Origin: Lachnospiraceae bacterium UBA7054
Lineage (GTDB): Bacteria; Bacillota; Clostridia; Lachnospirales; Lachnospiraceae
Assembly (NCBI GenBank): GCA_002492725.1
Contig: DLAF01000009.1
Coordinates: 69,250 to 133,249, forward strand
Direction of reading: 5' to 3'
Length of the DNA stretch: 64,000 nt
Part shown: one piece after another, positions 17,007 through 26,628 of the stretch
Layout of the letters: each line of letters begins with the position of its first letter
Numbering within the stretch: the first letter of the stretch is position 1
The notes under the pieces: model-generated
The model's input: only the letters and a program-made list of their open reading frames with translations
Databases searched by the model: none
Told to the model about the DNA's origin: nothing
Position numbers and translations under genes: made by a program

Positions 17007-18422
17007 ATGAGAGAATCGGACAGGAGGTTGGTCGAAATCGTTCCGACCATGAGGCAGCTTAAGCATCAGCAGATGGAATTTTACGGATTTATTCACTTTA
17101 CGGTAAATACGTTTACAGGCAAGGAATGGGGAGAGGGTACAGAAAGTCCTGAAATCTTCGATCCGAAGTGTTTGGACGCCGGACAGTGGGCCAGAGCGGC
17201 GAAAGACGGGGGGATGCGAGGACTGATTCTTACCTGTAAACATCATGACGGTTTTTGTCTCTGGCCAAGCAGATATACCAGACACAGTGTGGCATACAGT
17301 CCCTATAAAGGAGGCCGGGGAGATATCGTTAAGGAACTTTCCGATGCCTGCAGGGAGGAGGGGATTGCTTTTGGCGTATACTTATCTCCTTGGGACAGGA
17401 ATCATCCGGCATATGGCAGCGGGAGAGAGTATGACGATTATTTTGTGAATCAGTTGGAAGAGCTTCTGACCGGCTATGGAGATATTTTTACAGTGTGGTT
17501 CGATGGAGCCTGCGGAGAGGGGGCAAATGGAAAACGGCAAGTTTATGACTGGAAAAGGTATTATGAAGTGATCAGGCGCCTGCAGCCGTTGGCATGTATC
17601 AGTGTCTGCGGACCGGATGTGCGTTGGTGCGGAAATGAGGCGGGGCAGACACGGCCATCGGAGTGGAGTGTTGTGCCGGCCAGAACTGCGGATACTGAGA
17701 AGATTGCGGCTGACAGTCAGCAGACAGACGAGGAGGCGTTTCGCAGCAGGAGAATCCGGGCACAGGATATGGATCTGGGGTCTCGGGAAATTCTGGCGGG
17801 AGAGGAGGAATTGATCTGGTATCCTGCGGAGGTGAACACATCCATTCGTCCGGGATGGTTTTATCATGCTTCAGAAGACGACAAAGTGAAGTCCTTAAAG
17901 GAGTTAGTACATATTTATGAGCATTCCGTGGGCGGAAACGCTACTTTTTTGTTGAATATTCCCCCGGATCCAAACGGACTGATCCATACAGCCGATCTGG
18001 AAAGGCTCCATGAATTAGGTGAATATATACGAAATACTTATCGGAGAAATTTGGCGGATGGGGCAAAAATCAGTTGTGACAGTTGTATGGAAGGTTATGG
18101 TCCGGAGAATCTGAGGATAGACGATGGTGACAGCTGCCTTCGTACGGCAGAGGGGATTACGGCCTGCGACATTACTTTAGAATGGAAAGAGCCGGTAAAG
18201 GTGCGGCGGGTGGTGCTCAAAGAGAACCTGAATTATAGTCAGAGAATTGAGAATTTTGAGATCGAAGTATGGCAGGATGGGGAATTTCGCAGTGTGTATC
18301 AGGGAACTGTGGTGGGTTATCAGCGGATAGCCGTAATGGAGGAGTTGTGTACAGACAGACTGCGGGTGCGGATTCTGGATGCCAGAGTGTCACTGGTAAT
18401 CTCATTTTTGGGTATTTACTGA
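17007..18422 (+). CDS. GH29 alpha-L-fucosidase-like enzyme with C-terminal discoidin domain
   Basis: A 471-residue glycoside hydrolase. The (beta/alpha)8 domain carries the family signature HHDGFCLWPS and the catalytic nucleophile in VWFDGA (D166). The last 120 residues form an F5/8-type discoidin-like domain. No signal peptide is seen, so it acts inside the cell on imported sugars. The AAGGAGGG site fits ATG 17007. It probably removes terminal alpha-L-fucose, though some GH29 subfamilies accept other sugars. It starts a carbohydrate locus with an AraC regulator, two oxidoreductases and a GH2 enzyme. Confidence 0.88.
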   Translation: MRESDRRLVEIVPTMRQLKHQQMEFYGFIHFTVNTFTGKEWGEGTESPEIFDPKCLDAGQWARAAKDGGMRGLILTCKHHDGFCLWPSRYTRHSVAYSPYKGGRGDIVKELSDACREEGIAFGVYLSPWDRNHPAYGSGREYDDYFVNQLEELLTGYGDIFTVWFDGACGEGANGKRQVYDWKRYYEVIRRLQPLACISVCGPDVRWCGNEAGQTRPSEWSVVPARTADTEKIAADSQQTDEEAFRSRRIRAQDMDLGSREILAGEEELIWYPAEVNTSIRPGWFYHASEDDKVKSLKELVHIYEHSVGGNATFLLNIPPDPNGLIHTADLERLHELGEYIRNTYRRNLADGAKISCDSCMEGYGPENLRIDDGDSCLRTAEGITACDITLEWKEPVKVRRVVLKENLNYSQRIENFEIEVWQDGEFRSVYQGTVVGYQRIAVMEELCTDRLRVRILDARVSLVISFLGIY

Positions 18423-18497
18423 CGACCTTTTGGGTTGAAAGGACTTTGGCAAATGGGAGAAGAAACCGGATGTTTCAGCAAAATCTGTTCAGCGGTG

Positions 18498-19367
18498 CTA
18501 CGGAAATCGTTTTCGGTATTCCGTAGGACTCGTCTTATAATAACTGCGAAAAGAAGAGGAAAAATGCTCTGAGGAGCAGTATCCCAAATCCTCCGCGATT
18601 GAGAAGATCGTGCGGGCTTTGTCGGCTAGCAGAATGGTTGCAGCGGACATTCTCGCTTCGGTCTTTTTTTGTTGGAAGGATTTACCGTAGTATTCCTGCA
18701 GCAGACGTTGGGTCTGGCGTGGGCTGAGCTTCAGGCGCCCGGACAGTTCCTTTAAGGAAAGAGAAGAATATTCGTATAAAAAGTATTCTTCTATAATTAC
18801 CGAGGTGGAGACGGCGAGATTATCCTGCTTCAGCGCTTCGTTTGCGTCATGGTCTGCGGAACCGGGGCAGGGTTTGAAATTGCGGACAACATCAATCAGA
18901 AGCTGGGACAGAAGCAGGCATACCAGCTCCTGATAACCCAGATCCCGTTTTTCCAACTCGAAAAAAAGTTTTTCCATCAGTGCGCGTATATTCTGCGTGT
19001 CACTCCCGAACCAAAACGGCGTGGCAATAAAGGCATCCATGACAGGAGAAGTTTTTTTGGTTCGGGCACTGTCGGATATTTTCAGATATACACAATATTC
19101 CTGCATGGGATTATGCAGCAGGGGGGTCTGAGCATGTTCCACATGGGGGCCGGTCACGAAAAGGGTGCCGGGAACGATATCATAATAGCGGTTATCTGCC
19201 TGCAGGGTTCCATAGCCGTCAGGAATAAAATGAATTTCATAGCAGCCGTTTCCGTGGCTGTGTGAGGGAATCGGGCGGGTAAAGCGCTCAAAAATGATGT
19301 TCAGTGCACGAATCGGAACATCTCCTATTGTAAAATGGAGGTTCAGGTTGGTATATGCGGTTTTCAT
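18498..19367 (-). CDS. AraC-family regulator with cupin sensor domain
   Basis: A 289-residue transcription factor. The N-terminal half is a cupin-type sensor (SHSHGNGCYEIHFIPDG and later PGTLFVTGPHVEHAQ), and the C-terminal 100 residues hold two helix-turn-helix units (LSLKELSGRLKLSPRQTQRL and IAEDLGYCSSEHFSSSFR). It is transcribed away from the dehydrogenase at 19587, across a 219-bp shared upstream region, and towards the fucosidase. It is the likely activator of the sugar genes on both sides. The GGAGG site supports the start. Confidence 0.9.
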   Translation of the reverse strand: MKTAYTNLNLHFTIGDVPIRALNIIFERFTRPIPSHSHGNGCYEIHFIPDGYGTLQADNRYYDIVPGTLFVTGPHVEHAQTPLLHNPMQEYCVYLKISDSARTKKTSPVMDAFIATPFWFGSDTQNIRALMEKLFFELEKRDLGYQELVCLLLSQLLIDVVRNFKPCPGSADHDANEALKQDNLAVSTSVIIEEYFLYEYSSLSLKELSGRLKLSPRQTQRLLQEYYGKSFQQKKTEARMSAATILLADKARTIFSIAEDLGYCSSEHFSSSFRSYYKTSPTEYRKRFP

Positions 19368-19515
19368 CGGCTGCCTCCTTTTGGTTGTCCGATATTCTGC
19401 AGATGCGGAATCTGTTTATCCTGAGCGATGAGATGCAAGCGTCGGTGAATTCATTCTATCACATCTTACATGCAAAAACACGACATATCTTATGGAAATT
19501 CGGCGGATATGATTC

Positions 19516-19543
19516 TTCACGAACAGGGAGAACGCTTTATAAT
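19516..19543 (+). promoter_or_regulatory. Promoter of the dehydrogenase/reductase/GH2 genes
   Basis: TATAAT at 19538-19543 is preceded by TTCACG at 19516-19521 with a 16-base spacer. The poor -35 is what one expects of a promoter that needs an AraC-type activator, which is encoded divergently. Confidence 0.5.
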
Positions 19544-19586
19544 GATAGATATAGGCTAATTAAAAATTTGAAAGGAGAGGGAGCAT

Positions 19587-20642
19587 ATGGCGGTAAAAAT
19601 GATGATGAAGGGGGCTGTCCTTCCCGGGAACAGCACGGTGGAGTTGAAGGATTTCGAGGTGCCTTCGCCGGGATACGGTCAGGTATTGATTCAGACGAAA
19701 GCCACAACGATCTGCGGAAGCGATATTCGCTGTATCTACAGAGAGCATACAGGGAAAGGGCCGGAGGGGTATATTCCGGGAATGGTGGCGGGGCATGAGC
19801 CTTGCGGTGTTATTGTGGAGGAGGGCGAGGGCCTGAAGCGTTTTCAGAAAGGTGACAGGGTAATTGTGTATCATATCTCAGGCTGCGGCGTATGCAACGA
19901 TTGCCGAAGAGGCTATTATATTTCCTGCAAGAGTAAATTCCGTCAGGCCTATGGCTGGCAGCGAAACGGCGGTATGGCCCCGTACATACTGGCGGATGAA
20001 AAAGATTTGATTGCGCTTCCGGACGAGCTGACCTATAAAGATGGCGCACAGGTTGCCTGTGGATTCGGCACGGTGTATGAAGCTATCGAAAAGATTGGCG
20101 TCTGCGGAAACGACGCTGTTCTTGTGACAGGTTTGGGACCGGTGGGCCTGGCGGCGCTGATGCTTGCCAAGGCTATGGGAGCGAACAGACTGATTGGTGT
20201 GGAAATGAATGAATACCGGATCGAGCTGGCAAAGAAGCTGGGACTGGCTGATTATGTTTTCAAGCCGGGCGAGGATACTTCGGAGCAGATTCTGAAGGTA
20301 ACCGGAGGCAGAGGTGTGGAACGTGCTATTGACGCTTCGGCGAATGACGCGGGAAGACAACTGGCCATCCGTGCTACGCGAGAATGGGGGAAGATCGCTT
20401 TTGTAGGCGAGGGCGGTACCTGTACTTTTAATCCCAGTCCGGATATTATTCACGGTCAGAAGACAATCTACGGTTCCTGGGTGACGTCGCTTTGGAAAAT
20501 GGAGGAACTGGTCGAGCGTCTGGTGCGCTGGGGAATCCATCCGGAGGATCTGATTACGCATGAATTTCCTATTGATAAGGCTGATGAGGCGTACCGTTTA
20601 ATGGCGGAGGGAAGATGCGGCAAGGTTGCGGTGATTTTTTGA
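19587..20642 (+). CDS. Zinc-dependent medium-chain alcohol/sugar dehydrogenase
   Basis: A 351-residue MDR enzyme. The catalytic zinc ligands are C43 in TTICGSD and the histidine-glutamate pair in AGHEPCG. A structural zinc loop has four cysteines (CGVCNDCRRGYYISC), and the NAD(P)-binding Rossmann motif is TGLGPVGLAAL near 180. It probably oxidises a secondary alcohol on a sugar or polyol. Given the fucosidase, GH2 and aldo/keto reductase genes around it, a role in breaking down a deoxy-sugar by oxidation is a reasonable inference. The ribosome site is GAAAGGAGAGGGAG. Confidence 0.9.
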   Translation: MAVKMMMKGAVLPGNSTVELKDFEVPSPGYGQVLIQTKATTICGSDIRCIYREHTGKGPEGYIPGMVAGHEPCGVIVEEGEGLKRFQKGDRVIVYHISGCGVCNDCRRGYYISCKSKFRQAYGWQRNGGMAPYILADEKDLIALPDELTYKDGAQVACGFGTVYEAIEKIGVCGNDAVLVTGLGPVGLAALMLAKAMGANRLIGVEMNEYRIELAKKLGLADYVFKPGEDTSEQILKVTGGRGVERAIDASANDAGRQLAIRATREWGKIAFVGEGGTCTFNPSPDIIHGQKTIYGSWVTSLWKMEELVERLVRWGIHPEDLITHEFPIDKADEAYRLMAEGRCGKVAVIF

Positions 20643-20666
20643 TCATGATAGAGAATGGAGGTAAGT

Positions 20667-21659
20667 ATGGTGAACAGGATAGCGCAGGAGAGTATTCCTG
20701 TGAGAAAACTGTACAGTGGGGAGACGATTCCCTGTGTGGGTCTGGGAACTTTCGGCTCGGATAAATATGATGCGGAAACGGTTTCTCAGGCGGTTTATGG
20801 GGCGGTGAAATGCGGCTATCGCCTAATCGACTGCGCGGCGGTGTATCAGAATGAAAAGCAGATAGGCGAGGTTTTGGATCGTCTTTTCAGGGAGAAAGAG
20901 GTAAGCCGGAAGGAATTGTTTATTACCTCTAAGGTGTGGAATGATATGCACGGGGAGGGGAAGGTGCTTGCATCCTGTCAAAAGAGCCTGGCAGATCTTG
21001 GAATTGAAAATATTGATCTGTTTTTTGTACATTGGCCTTTTCCGAACTATCATGCGCCGGGGTGCAGCGGGGATTCCAGAAATCCGGATTCCAGGCCGTT
21101 TTCTGTGGAAGAGTTTACTGCTACCTGGCGGCAGTGTGAGAAACTGGTGGATCTGGGGGTGGTTCGTTATATTGGCATGAGTAACATGACAGTTTCGAAG
21201 CTGGAGGCGGTCCTGCCCCTTTGCAGGATTCGGCCTGCAGCGCTGGAGATGGAGCTGCATCCTTCCTTTCAGCAGCCGGAGCTGTTCGACTACGCACTGC
21301 GCCATGACATTCTGCCGATCGGTTATTGCCCGATTGGTTCGCCCTCTCGGCCGGAGCGCGACAGAGCCGCCGGGGACGTGGCGGATATTGAGCTGCCGGC
21401 TGTAAGAAAGGCTGCGGAGTCGCATGGGGTTCATCCGGCTGTGATTTGTCTGAAGTGGGCGGTACAAAGGGGGCAGGTGCCGATTCCGTTTTCGGTAAAG
21501 GAATCCCAGTATTATTCCAACTTGAAATGCGTGACGGAGGATCCGCTGACGGTAGAGGAGATGGAGGCAATCCGAAGGGAAGATCAAAACTGCCGTCTGA
21601 TTAAGGGACAGGTATTTCTCTGGGAGGGCGCCCGGAGCTGGGAAGACCTCTGGGATTAG
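20667..21659 (+). CDS. Aldo/keto reductase
   Basis: A 330-residue AKR-fold enzyme with the catalytic tetrad visible: D55 and Y60 in LIDCAAVYQNE, the lysine in FITSKVW and the histidine in FVHWPF. The NADPH-binding end is partly conserved (IPFSVKESQYYSNL). It follows the dehydrogenase by 24 bases, behind GGAGGT, so the two are likely co-transcribed and could form an oxidation/reduction pair on the same sugar. ATG 20667 is chosen over 20655 for ribosome-site spacing. Confidence 0.88.
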   Translation: MVNRIAQESIPVRKLYSGETIPCVGLGTFGSDKYDAETVSQAVYGAVKCGYRLIDCAAVYQNEKQIGEVLDRLFREKEVSRKELFITSKVWNDMHGEGKVLASCQKSLADLGIENIDLFFVHWPFPNYHAPGCSGDSRNPDSRPFSVEEFTATWRQCEKLVDLGVVRYIGMSNMTVSKLEAVLPLCRIRPAALEMELHPSFQQPELFDYALRHDILPIGYCPIGSPSRPERDRAAGDVADIELPAVRKAAESHGVHPAVICLKWAVQRGQVPIPFSVKESQYYSNLKCVTEDPLTVEEMEAIRREDQNCRLIKGQVFLWEGARSWEDLWD

Positions 21660-21818
21660 AAACGTTTTATATCATGGGAAAGAGGAGGAAACTTTCCAGC
21701 GGAATCCGTCGGAGCGGAACATAAGGTGATACGGATGGATGGGCACTGTACGCCAATGTAATGCTGCAGAAGGGAACCGTATAAAAAGGGGTATTATAGT
21801 CTGGGAGGAGAAAAGTTT

Positions 21819-24254
21819 ATGCAAAAAAGAATGTGCAGGCTGATCAATAATAACTGGAAATATAGGTATGGAGATATTGAAGATGCCATGGCGGAGAAAT
21901 ACGATGATTCGGAATGGTATGACATTGGTCTGCCGCATTCTTTCGGGATTCCCTATTTTATGGAAAATGAGTTTTATGTGGGATATGGCTGTTACCGCAG
22001 GCACCTGACTGTGGAGAAGGAATGGCTGGACGGTTGTGTCTTCCTGGAATTTCAGGGAGTGTTTCAGGTGGCGGAAATCTACGTGAACGGGCAATATGCA
22101 GGAAGTCACAGAGGCGGATACACTGCTTTTGAAATATCCGTTACGGAATATCTGCGCGAAGGGGACAATCTGCTGTTTGTGAGAGTGAATAATCTGTGGG
22201 ACGCGACGATTGCTCCCAGAGCCGGAGAGCATATGTTTAACGGGGGAATTTACAGGGATGTGAGCCTGATTGTCACAAACCCCGTGCATGTGGCTTGGTA
22301 TGGCACAGCGGTGACGACATCCAATGTCTCCGCCGACTCTGCGGATATAACGCTGCGGACGGAGATTGTAAGCGTATGCGATCGTGACGAGGAAGTAAAG
22401 CTGATTTCCTGTTTGATGGATGACGGGGAAGAAGTATTCCGACTGTCCTCCACAGGCAGGGTCAGGGCCGGGAATTTTACCGAATTTGTGCAGGAGAGAA
22501 CTTTGCAGCATCCTAAGCTCTGGCATCCGGATACGCCGAGTCTGTATCAGTTTCGCAGCTTCTTGTATGTAAATAATGTACTATATGATGAATATGAAAC
22601 ATGGTTCGGTGTCAGATGGTTTGAATTTACTGCTGATAGAGGATTTTTCCTGAATGGAGAGCATTATGCCATCCACGGGGCAAATGTTCATCAGGATCAT
22701 GCCGGATGGTCGGATGCGGTGACACATACCGGGATAGAAAGAGACATAAAGATGATCAAGGATTGTGGAATGAATTTTATCCGCGGCTCCCATTACCCGC
22801 ATCATACCTATTTTGCGCAGATGTGCGATAAGATGGGGATTTTGTTCTGGTCGGAGAACTGCTTCTGGGGAACAGGAGGACCGAACGAGGAAGGCTATTG
22901 GACCGCCAGTGCGTATCCGGTCAGAGAGGAAGATCAGAAAGCTTTTGAGGAAAGCTGCCTTCTTACTTTGGAGGAGATGATACGGACAAACCGTAATCAT
23001 CCCAGTATCATTATATGGAGTATGTGCAACGAGCCTTTTTTTACGGATATCCGTGTGACAGATAAGGCCAAAAAGCTCTTGCAGAGGTTAGTCGTACGCG
23101 CACATGAGCTGGATTCCTCCAGACCTGCAGCGGCAGGCGGGGTACAGCGAGGCGGATTCGACAGGCTGGGAGATGTGGCCGGATACAACGGGGACGGGGC
23201 ATCTATTTTCCTGAATCCCGGCATTCCGAATTTCGTGTCGGAGTACGGCAGTGTGGTAGAGGACAGGCCGGGTGAGTTTCGGGGAAGATATCGGGACGGG
23301 GTGGAGACGGATTATCCTTGGAGATCAGGGAAATCTTTGTGGTGCGCGTTCCATCATGGCAGTATTTTGGATGACATGGGCCATATGGGCTTTATTGATT
23401 ATTACCGACTTCCGCTGGATTCCTGGTATTGGTACAGGAAGGAACTTATGGGGATAGAACCGCTGGAGAAACCCGGCAATGGAGTGCCGGACAGGCTTGT
23501 TCTGAATGCCGACAGAGATACTATAAGCAGTGACGGCACGGAAGATGTACACATTAAGGTCATTGTGGAAGACGCACAAGGGCACAGGGTTACGGCATCA
23601 CCGGATATCCTGCTGGAGGTAGTTTCCGGCGGCGGGATATTTCCAACGGGCAGGAGTTTCCGACTATCCCGGCAACAGGAAAACCTGATAGAAGGCATGG
23701 GTGCGATAGAACTCAGATCTTACTACGCCGGAGAGGTTGTGGTCAGGGCATCATCGGAGGGGCTGGTTGCTGCGGAGCTTACGATTCACGTGACAGGGCA
23801 GTATTTCTGGAAAGATCAGGAATTGCGGCTGCCACAGCCACCGCCCTATGTGATGGGAATGCCTGAGAGGAATACATTGAGCGATATTGGCTTGAACAGG
23901 CCTGTTTTTTGCAGCAGTGCTTCCGACGAACATCCGGCCAGAAACGTTGCGGACGGTAATATTGAAAACTTCTGGACGGCGGGTTGCAGTTCTGACGGGG
24001 AATGGATCATGGTGGATCTGGAAGGGACGAAGGAGATTCGGGAGGTCTGCGTAGTGTTCAGAGAAGTTGTTAATCAGATTTATGAAATTGCACTGTCTGA
24101 CAATCGTGCAGATTACAGGACGATTTATGTCTCGGGAGACAAGGATTACAACTCTTTTGTCGCAGTGCCATTGGAGCAGACAAAGGCACGATATGTCAGG
24201 ATCTGCTTTCCGGGGAAAAGCGTTGCGGTTGCGAGGGTGATAGTAAACGCATAA
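21819..24254 (+). CDS. GH2 beta-galactosidase/glucuronidase-type enzyme with discoidin domain
   Basis: An 811-residue GH2 enzyme: an N-terminal jelly-roll sugar-binding domain (to about 165), an Ig-like domain, the catalytic barrel with acid/base E405 in CNEPFF and nucleophile E475 in FVSEYGS, a further Ig-like domain, and a C-terminal F5/8-type discoidin domain from about 680. There is no signal peptide, so it acts in the cytoplasm. Which sugar it removes (galactose, glucuronate or other) is not clear. It is the last gene of the AraC-controlled locus. GGGAGGAG precedes the start. Confidence 0.88.
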   Translation: MQKRMCRLINNNWKYRYGDIEDAMAEKYDDSEWYDIGLPHSFGIPYFMENEFYVGYGCYRRHLTVEKEWLDGCVFLEFQGVFQVAEIYVNGQYAGSHRGGYTAFEISVTEYLREGDNLLFVRVNNLWDATIAPRAGEHMFNGGIYRDVSLIVTNPVHVAWYGTAVTTSNVSADSADITLRTEIVSVCDRDEEVKLISCLMDDGEEVFRLSSTGRVRAGNFTEFVQERTLQHPKLWHPDTPSLYQFRSFLYVNNVLYDEYETWFGVRWFEFTADRGFFLNGEHYAIHGANVHQDHAGWSDAVTHTGIERDIKMIKDCGMNFIRGSHYPHHTYFAQMCDKMGILFWSENCFWGTGGPNEEGYWTASAYPVREEDQKAFEESCLLTLEEMIRTNRNHPSIIIWSMCNEPFFTDIRVTDKAKKLLQRLVVRAHELDSSRPAAAGGVQRGGFDRLGDVAGYNGDGASIFLNPGIPNFVSEYGSVVEDRPGEFRGRYRDGVETDYPWRSGKSLWCAFHHGSILDDMGHMGFIDYYRLPLDSWYWYRKELMGIEPLEKPGNGVPDRLVLNADRDTISSDGTEDVHIKVIVEDAQGHRVTASPDILLEVVSGGGIFPTGRSFRLSRQQENLIEGMGAIELRSYYAGEVVVRASSEGLVAAELTIHVTGQYFWKDQELRLPQPPPYVMGMPERNTLSDIGLNRPVFCSSASDEHPARNVADGNIENFWTAGCSSDGEWIMVDLEGTKEIREVCVVFREVVNQIYEIALSDNRADYRTIYVSGDKDYNSFVAVPLEQTKARYVRICFPGKSVAVARVIVNA

Positions 24255-24425
24255 ACATTTTACGTTTTCTATGGCTGTTTTGCCGGTGCGTCGCAAGAAA
24301 GGGAACGGCGGATAAAAGATAGTATTTTGCTGACTCTTCTAAAACGGAATATTTTTTCTTGATCTGCGGAACGATAGATAGAAATATGATATGCTTGCAA
24401 GGAAGTAAGAAAGGGATTGCAGATC

Positions 24426-25721
24426 TTGAATTCATTGTGGAATGAAACCGTCAGCCGTCATGATTTCCCGACGCTGGAAGGTGATAGGAAAACAGAGGTA
24501 TTGATCATAGGCGGAGGCATAGCCGGGATCCTGACTGCGTATTTTTTGCAGGAAAACGGCGTGCCTTACATTCTTGTGGAAAAGGATAGGATTTGCGGTG
24601 GTACAACGGGCAACACAACGGCAAAAATTACGTTTCAACACGGTTTGATCTATCATAAGCTTTTTCGCGGCGTTGGCCCGGAAAAAGCCCGCATGTATCT
24701 GGATGCAAACCGCGCGGCGTTTGAGGAATATAAAAAACTTTGCCCAAATATCGATTGTGCATATGAGGTAAAAGACAACTATGTGTATTCAGTAAATGAC
24801 CGCAGAAAACTTGAAGACGAATTGGCTGCACTTTCAAAGATCGGCTATGAGGTGCTGCTTGTAGAGGATCTACCACTGCCCGTAAATACGGTGGGTGCCG
24901 TCTGCTTTGAGAAGCAGGCGCAGTTTCATCCGCTGAAATTCTTATATTCCATAGCAAAAAATCTAAAAATCTATGAACACACCTTTGTGCGGGAAATGAT
25001 TGGCACGACGGCCGTCACGGAAAGCGGAAAGATCAGCGCGGACAAGGTGATTGTCACCACGCATTTTCCCTTTATTAATAAACACGGCAGCTATTATTTG
25101 AAGCTGTTTCAGCACCGCTCCTATGTGATTGCTCTGGAACACGCACAGAATGTGGAGGGGATGTACGTCGATGAATGCAAGACGGGATTTTCTTTTCGCA
25201 ATTATGATGATCTCCTTCTTTTAGGCGGAGGCGGGCACCGCACAGGCAAAAACGGCGGAAACTGGAATGAATTGAGGCGGTTTGCGGATGAAAATTATCT
25301 TAATGCAGTTGAAAAATATCACTGGGCAGCGCAGGACTGTATGAGTCTTGACAACATTCCATATATCGGAAATTATTCCAAACACACCCCGAATCTGTAT
25401 ACCGTAAGCGGCTTTAACAAATGGGGGATGACGGGAGCCATGGTAGCGGCGATGCTGTTGAGCAATCAGGTCTGTGGTATCAAAAATGATTTCGAGGCAG
25501 TTTTTTGCCCGTCGAGAAGCATTCTCAGGTCACAGTTATTCGTCAATGGGTTTGAATCCACAAAGAATCTGCTTACGCCATCGAAAAAGCGCTGCCCGCA
25601 TCTGGGCTGTGCGCTGAAATGGAATCCTGCCGAACATTCGTGGGACTGTGCCTGCCATGGTTCCCGTTTCGATGAGAGCGGACGGGTGCTTGATAATCCG
25701 GCGAATGGGGATTTAAAATAA
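24426..25721 (+). CDS. FAD-dependent oxidoreductase with C-terminal Rieske domain
   Basis: A 431-residue DAO-type flavoprotein fused to a Rieske iron-sulfur domain. The FAD-binding motif GGGIAG is at 29-34 and is followed by VEKDRICGGTTGNTTAK. The [2Fe-2S] ligands are C390 and H392 (CPHLGC) and C408 and H411 (CACHGSRF). It is probably a cytoplasmic redox enzyme; its electron donor and substrate are unknown. TTG 24426 is preferred to TTG 24417 because the AAAGGG site is too close to the latter. Confidence 0.88.
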   Translation: MNSLWNETVSRHDFPTLEGDRKTEVLIIGGGIAGILTAYFLQENGVPYILVEKDRICGGTTGNTTAKITFQHGLIYHKLFRGVGPEKARMYLDANRAAFEEYKKLCPNIDCAYEVKDNYVYSVNDRRKLEDELAALSKIGYEVLLVEDLPLPVNTVGAVCFEKQAQFHPLKFLYSIAKNLKIYEHTFVREMIGTTAVTESGKISADKVIVTTHFPFINKHGSYYLKLFQHRSYVIALEHAQNVEGMYVDECKTGFSFRNYDDLLLLGGGGHRTGKNGGNWNELRRFADENYLNAVEKYHWAAQDCMSLDNIPYIGNYSKHTPNLYTVSGFNKWGMTGAMVAAMLLSNQVCGIKNDFEAVFCPSRSILRSQLFVNGFESTKNLLTPSKKRCPHLGCALKWNPAEHSWDCACHGSRFDESGRVLDNPANGDLK

Positions 25722-25880
25722 AAGGATCGGGCTTCTGTACTAAAGAGATAATGATGGATGCGGCGGCTGTCATGCTCATCTTTTTGTAGTAATCAAAGGA
25801 TGAAAATGTTATAATGGAAACATCATTGAAAGAACCACGAACAGGAAACAATGATCTAAGAATCAAATTGCAGCGCAGAA

Positions 25881-26480
25881 ATGGAGAAAACCATGAAAGA
25901 CAATTTCTACCTGAAATCCGATACGGTAACGATCACACCCTCAAACAGGGAGGATTTGTGGGAGTCCGACTGGAATATTGCGTTCAAAAAGGGAGATAAG
26001 GAACAGATTGGAACGGCGACCTTTGCAGGAGAGAAGCTTTTGGGAACCATTCCGCTAAACGTAGAGCTTATGCCTCAATACAGGAACAGGGGGCTTGGCA
26101 CCGAAATCATCCGCATGATGGTAAATTGGGCATTTTTGCACAAGAACATATTTGAGGTAATATCCAGAGTGGAACACGAAAATGATAAGGGTGTCAATGC
26201 CCTGCAGAAAGCCGGTTTCGTGTATCGCGGTATCGATAAGGAAAAAGTGGAGACCTATTCCATCGTTAAACCGAAAACCGTGTGGACGGGCGTTTATCTG
26301 GTCGTCGGTATTATTGTTGGAATGCTGCTGGGAATTGTGTTTAACAGTTTATGGCTGGGCTTTGCCACGGGCATTATCGCAAGCCTTTGTGTCGGCGGGA
26401 TCATGGATAATCAGGCCTTAAAATACCGGGAGAGCGTTACCGGGAAAAGCGCAAAAAGTGTGAAGCACTCGAAAAAATAG
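25881..26480 (+). CDS. GNAT acetyltransferase with C-terminal membrane anchor
   Basis: A 199-residue protein: residues 1-130 form a GNAT domain with the CoA loop QYRNRGLGTEII near 72-83, and residues 138-180 contain a pair of hydrophobic helices (VWTGVYLVVGIIVGMLLGIV and the segment after it), followed by a basic tail. A membrane-anchored GNAT is unusual and suggests a substrate at the membrane. The start may be ATG 25881 or the methionine at 25893. Confidence 0.82.
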   Translation: MEKTMKDNFYLKSDTVTITPSNREDLWESDWNIAFKKGDKEQIGTATFAGEKLLGTIPLNVELMPQYRNRGLGTEIIRMMVNWAFLHKNIFEVISRVEHENDKGVNALQKAGFVYRGIDKEKVETYSIVKPKTVWTGVYLVVGIIVGMLLGIVFNSLWLGFATGIIASLCVGGIMDNQALKYRESVTGKSAKSVKHSKK

Positions 26481-26522
26481 AATCGTGATGTAATGCTGCG
26501 TTGTACTTCGGTACATGACACA

Positions 26523-26550
26523 TTGCTTGTGGGCGGAAAGTCTGTATGCT
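26523..26550 (+). promoter_or_regulatory. Promoter of the XRE-TPR operon
   Basis: TTGCTT (26523-26528) and TATGCT (26545-26550) are 16 bases apart. The palindrome CGGTACCG at 26563-26570 lies just past the expected start site and could be an operator. Confidence 0.55.
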
Positions 26551-26579
26551 AGTGTAAAGGTACGGTACCGAAAGCAACA

Positions 26580-26622
26580 GGAGCATTACAGATTTTTATT
26601 ACGTAAATGCTCCGGAATGGAG
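26580..26622 (+). promoter_or_regulatory. Leader hairpin next to the ribosome site of the XRE-TPR gene
   Basis: GGAGCATT (26580-26587) pairs with AATGCTCC (26606-26613) across an 18-base loop, and GGAGGA follows. The right arm and ribosome site closely match those before the AraC-GyrI gene at 2875. Confidence 0.5.
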
Positions 26623-26628
26623 GAAATC

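Noticed and set aside
21672..22526. 284-codon minus-strand frame
   Set aside because: Shadow of the GH2 enzyme's N-terminal region; no start signal and no recognisable domain.
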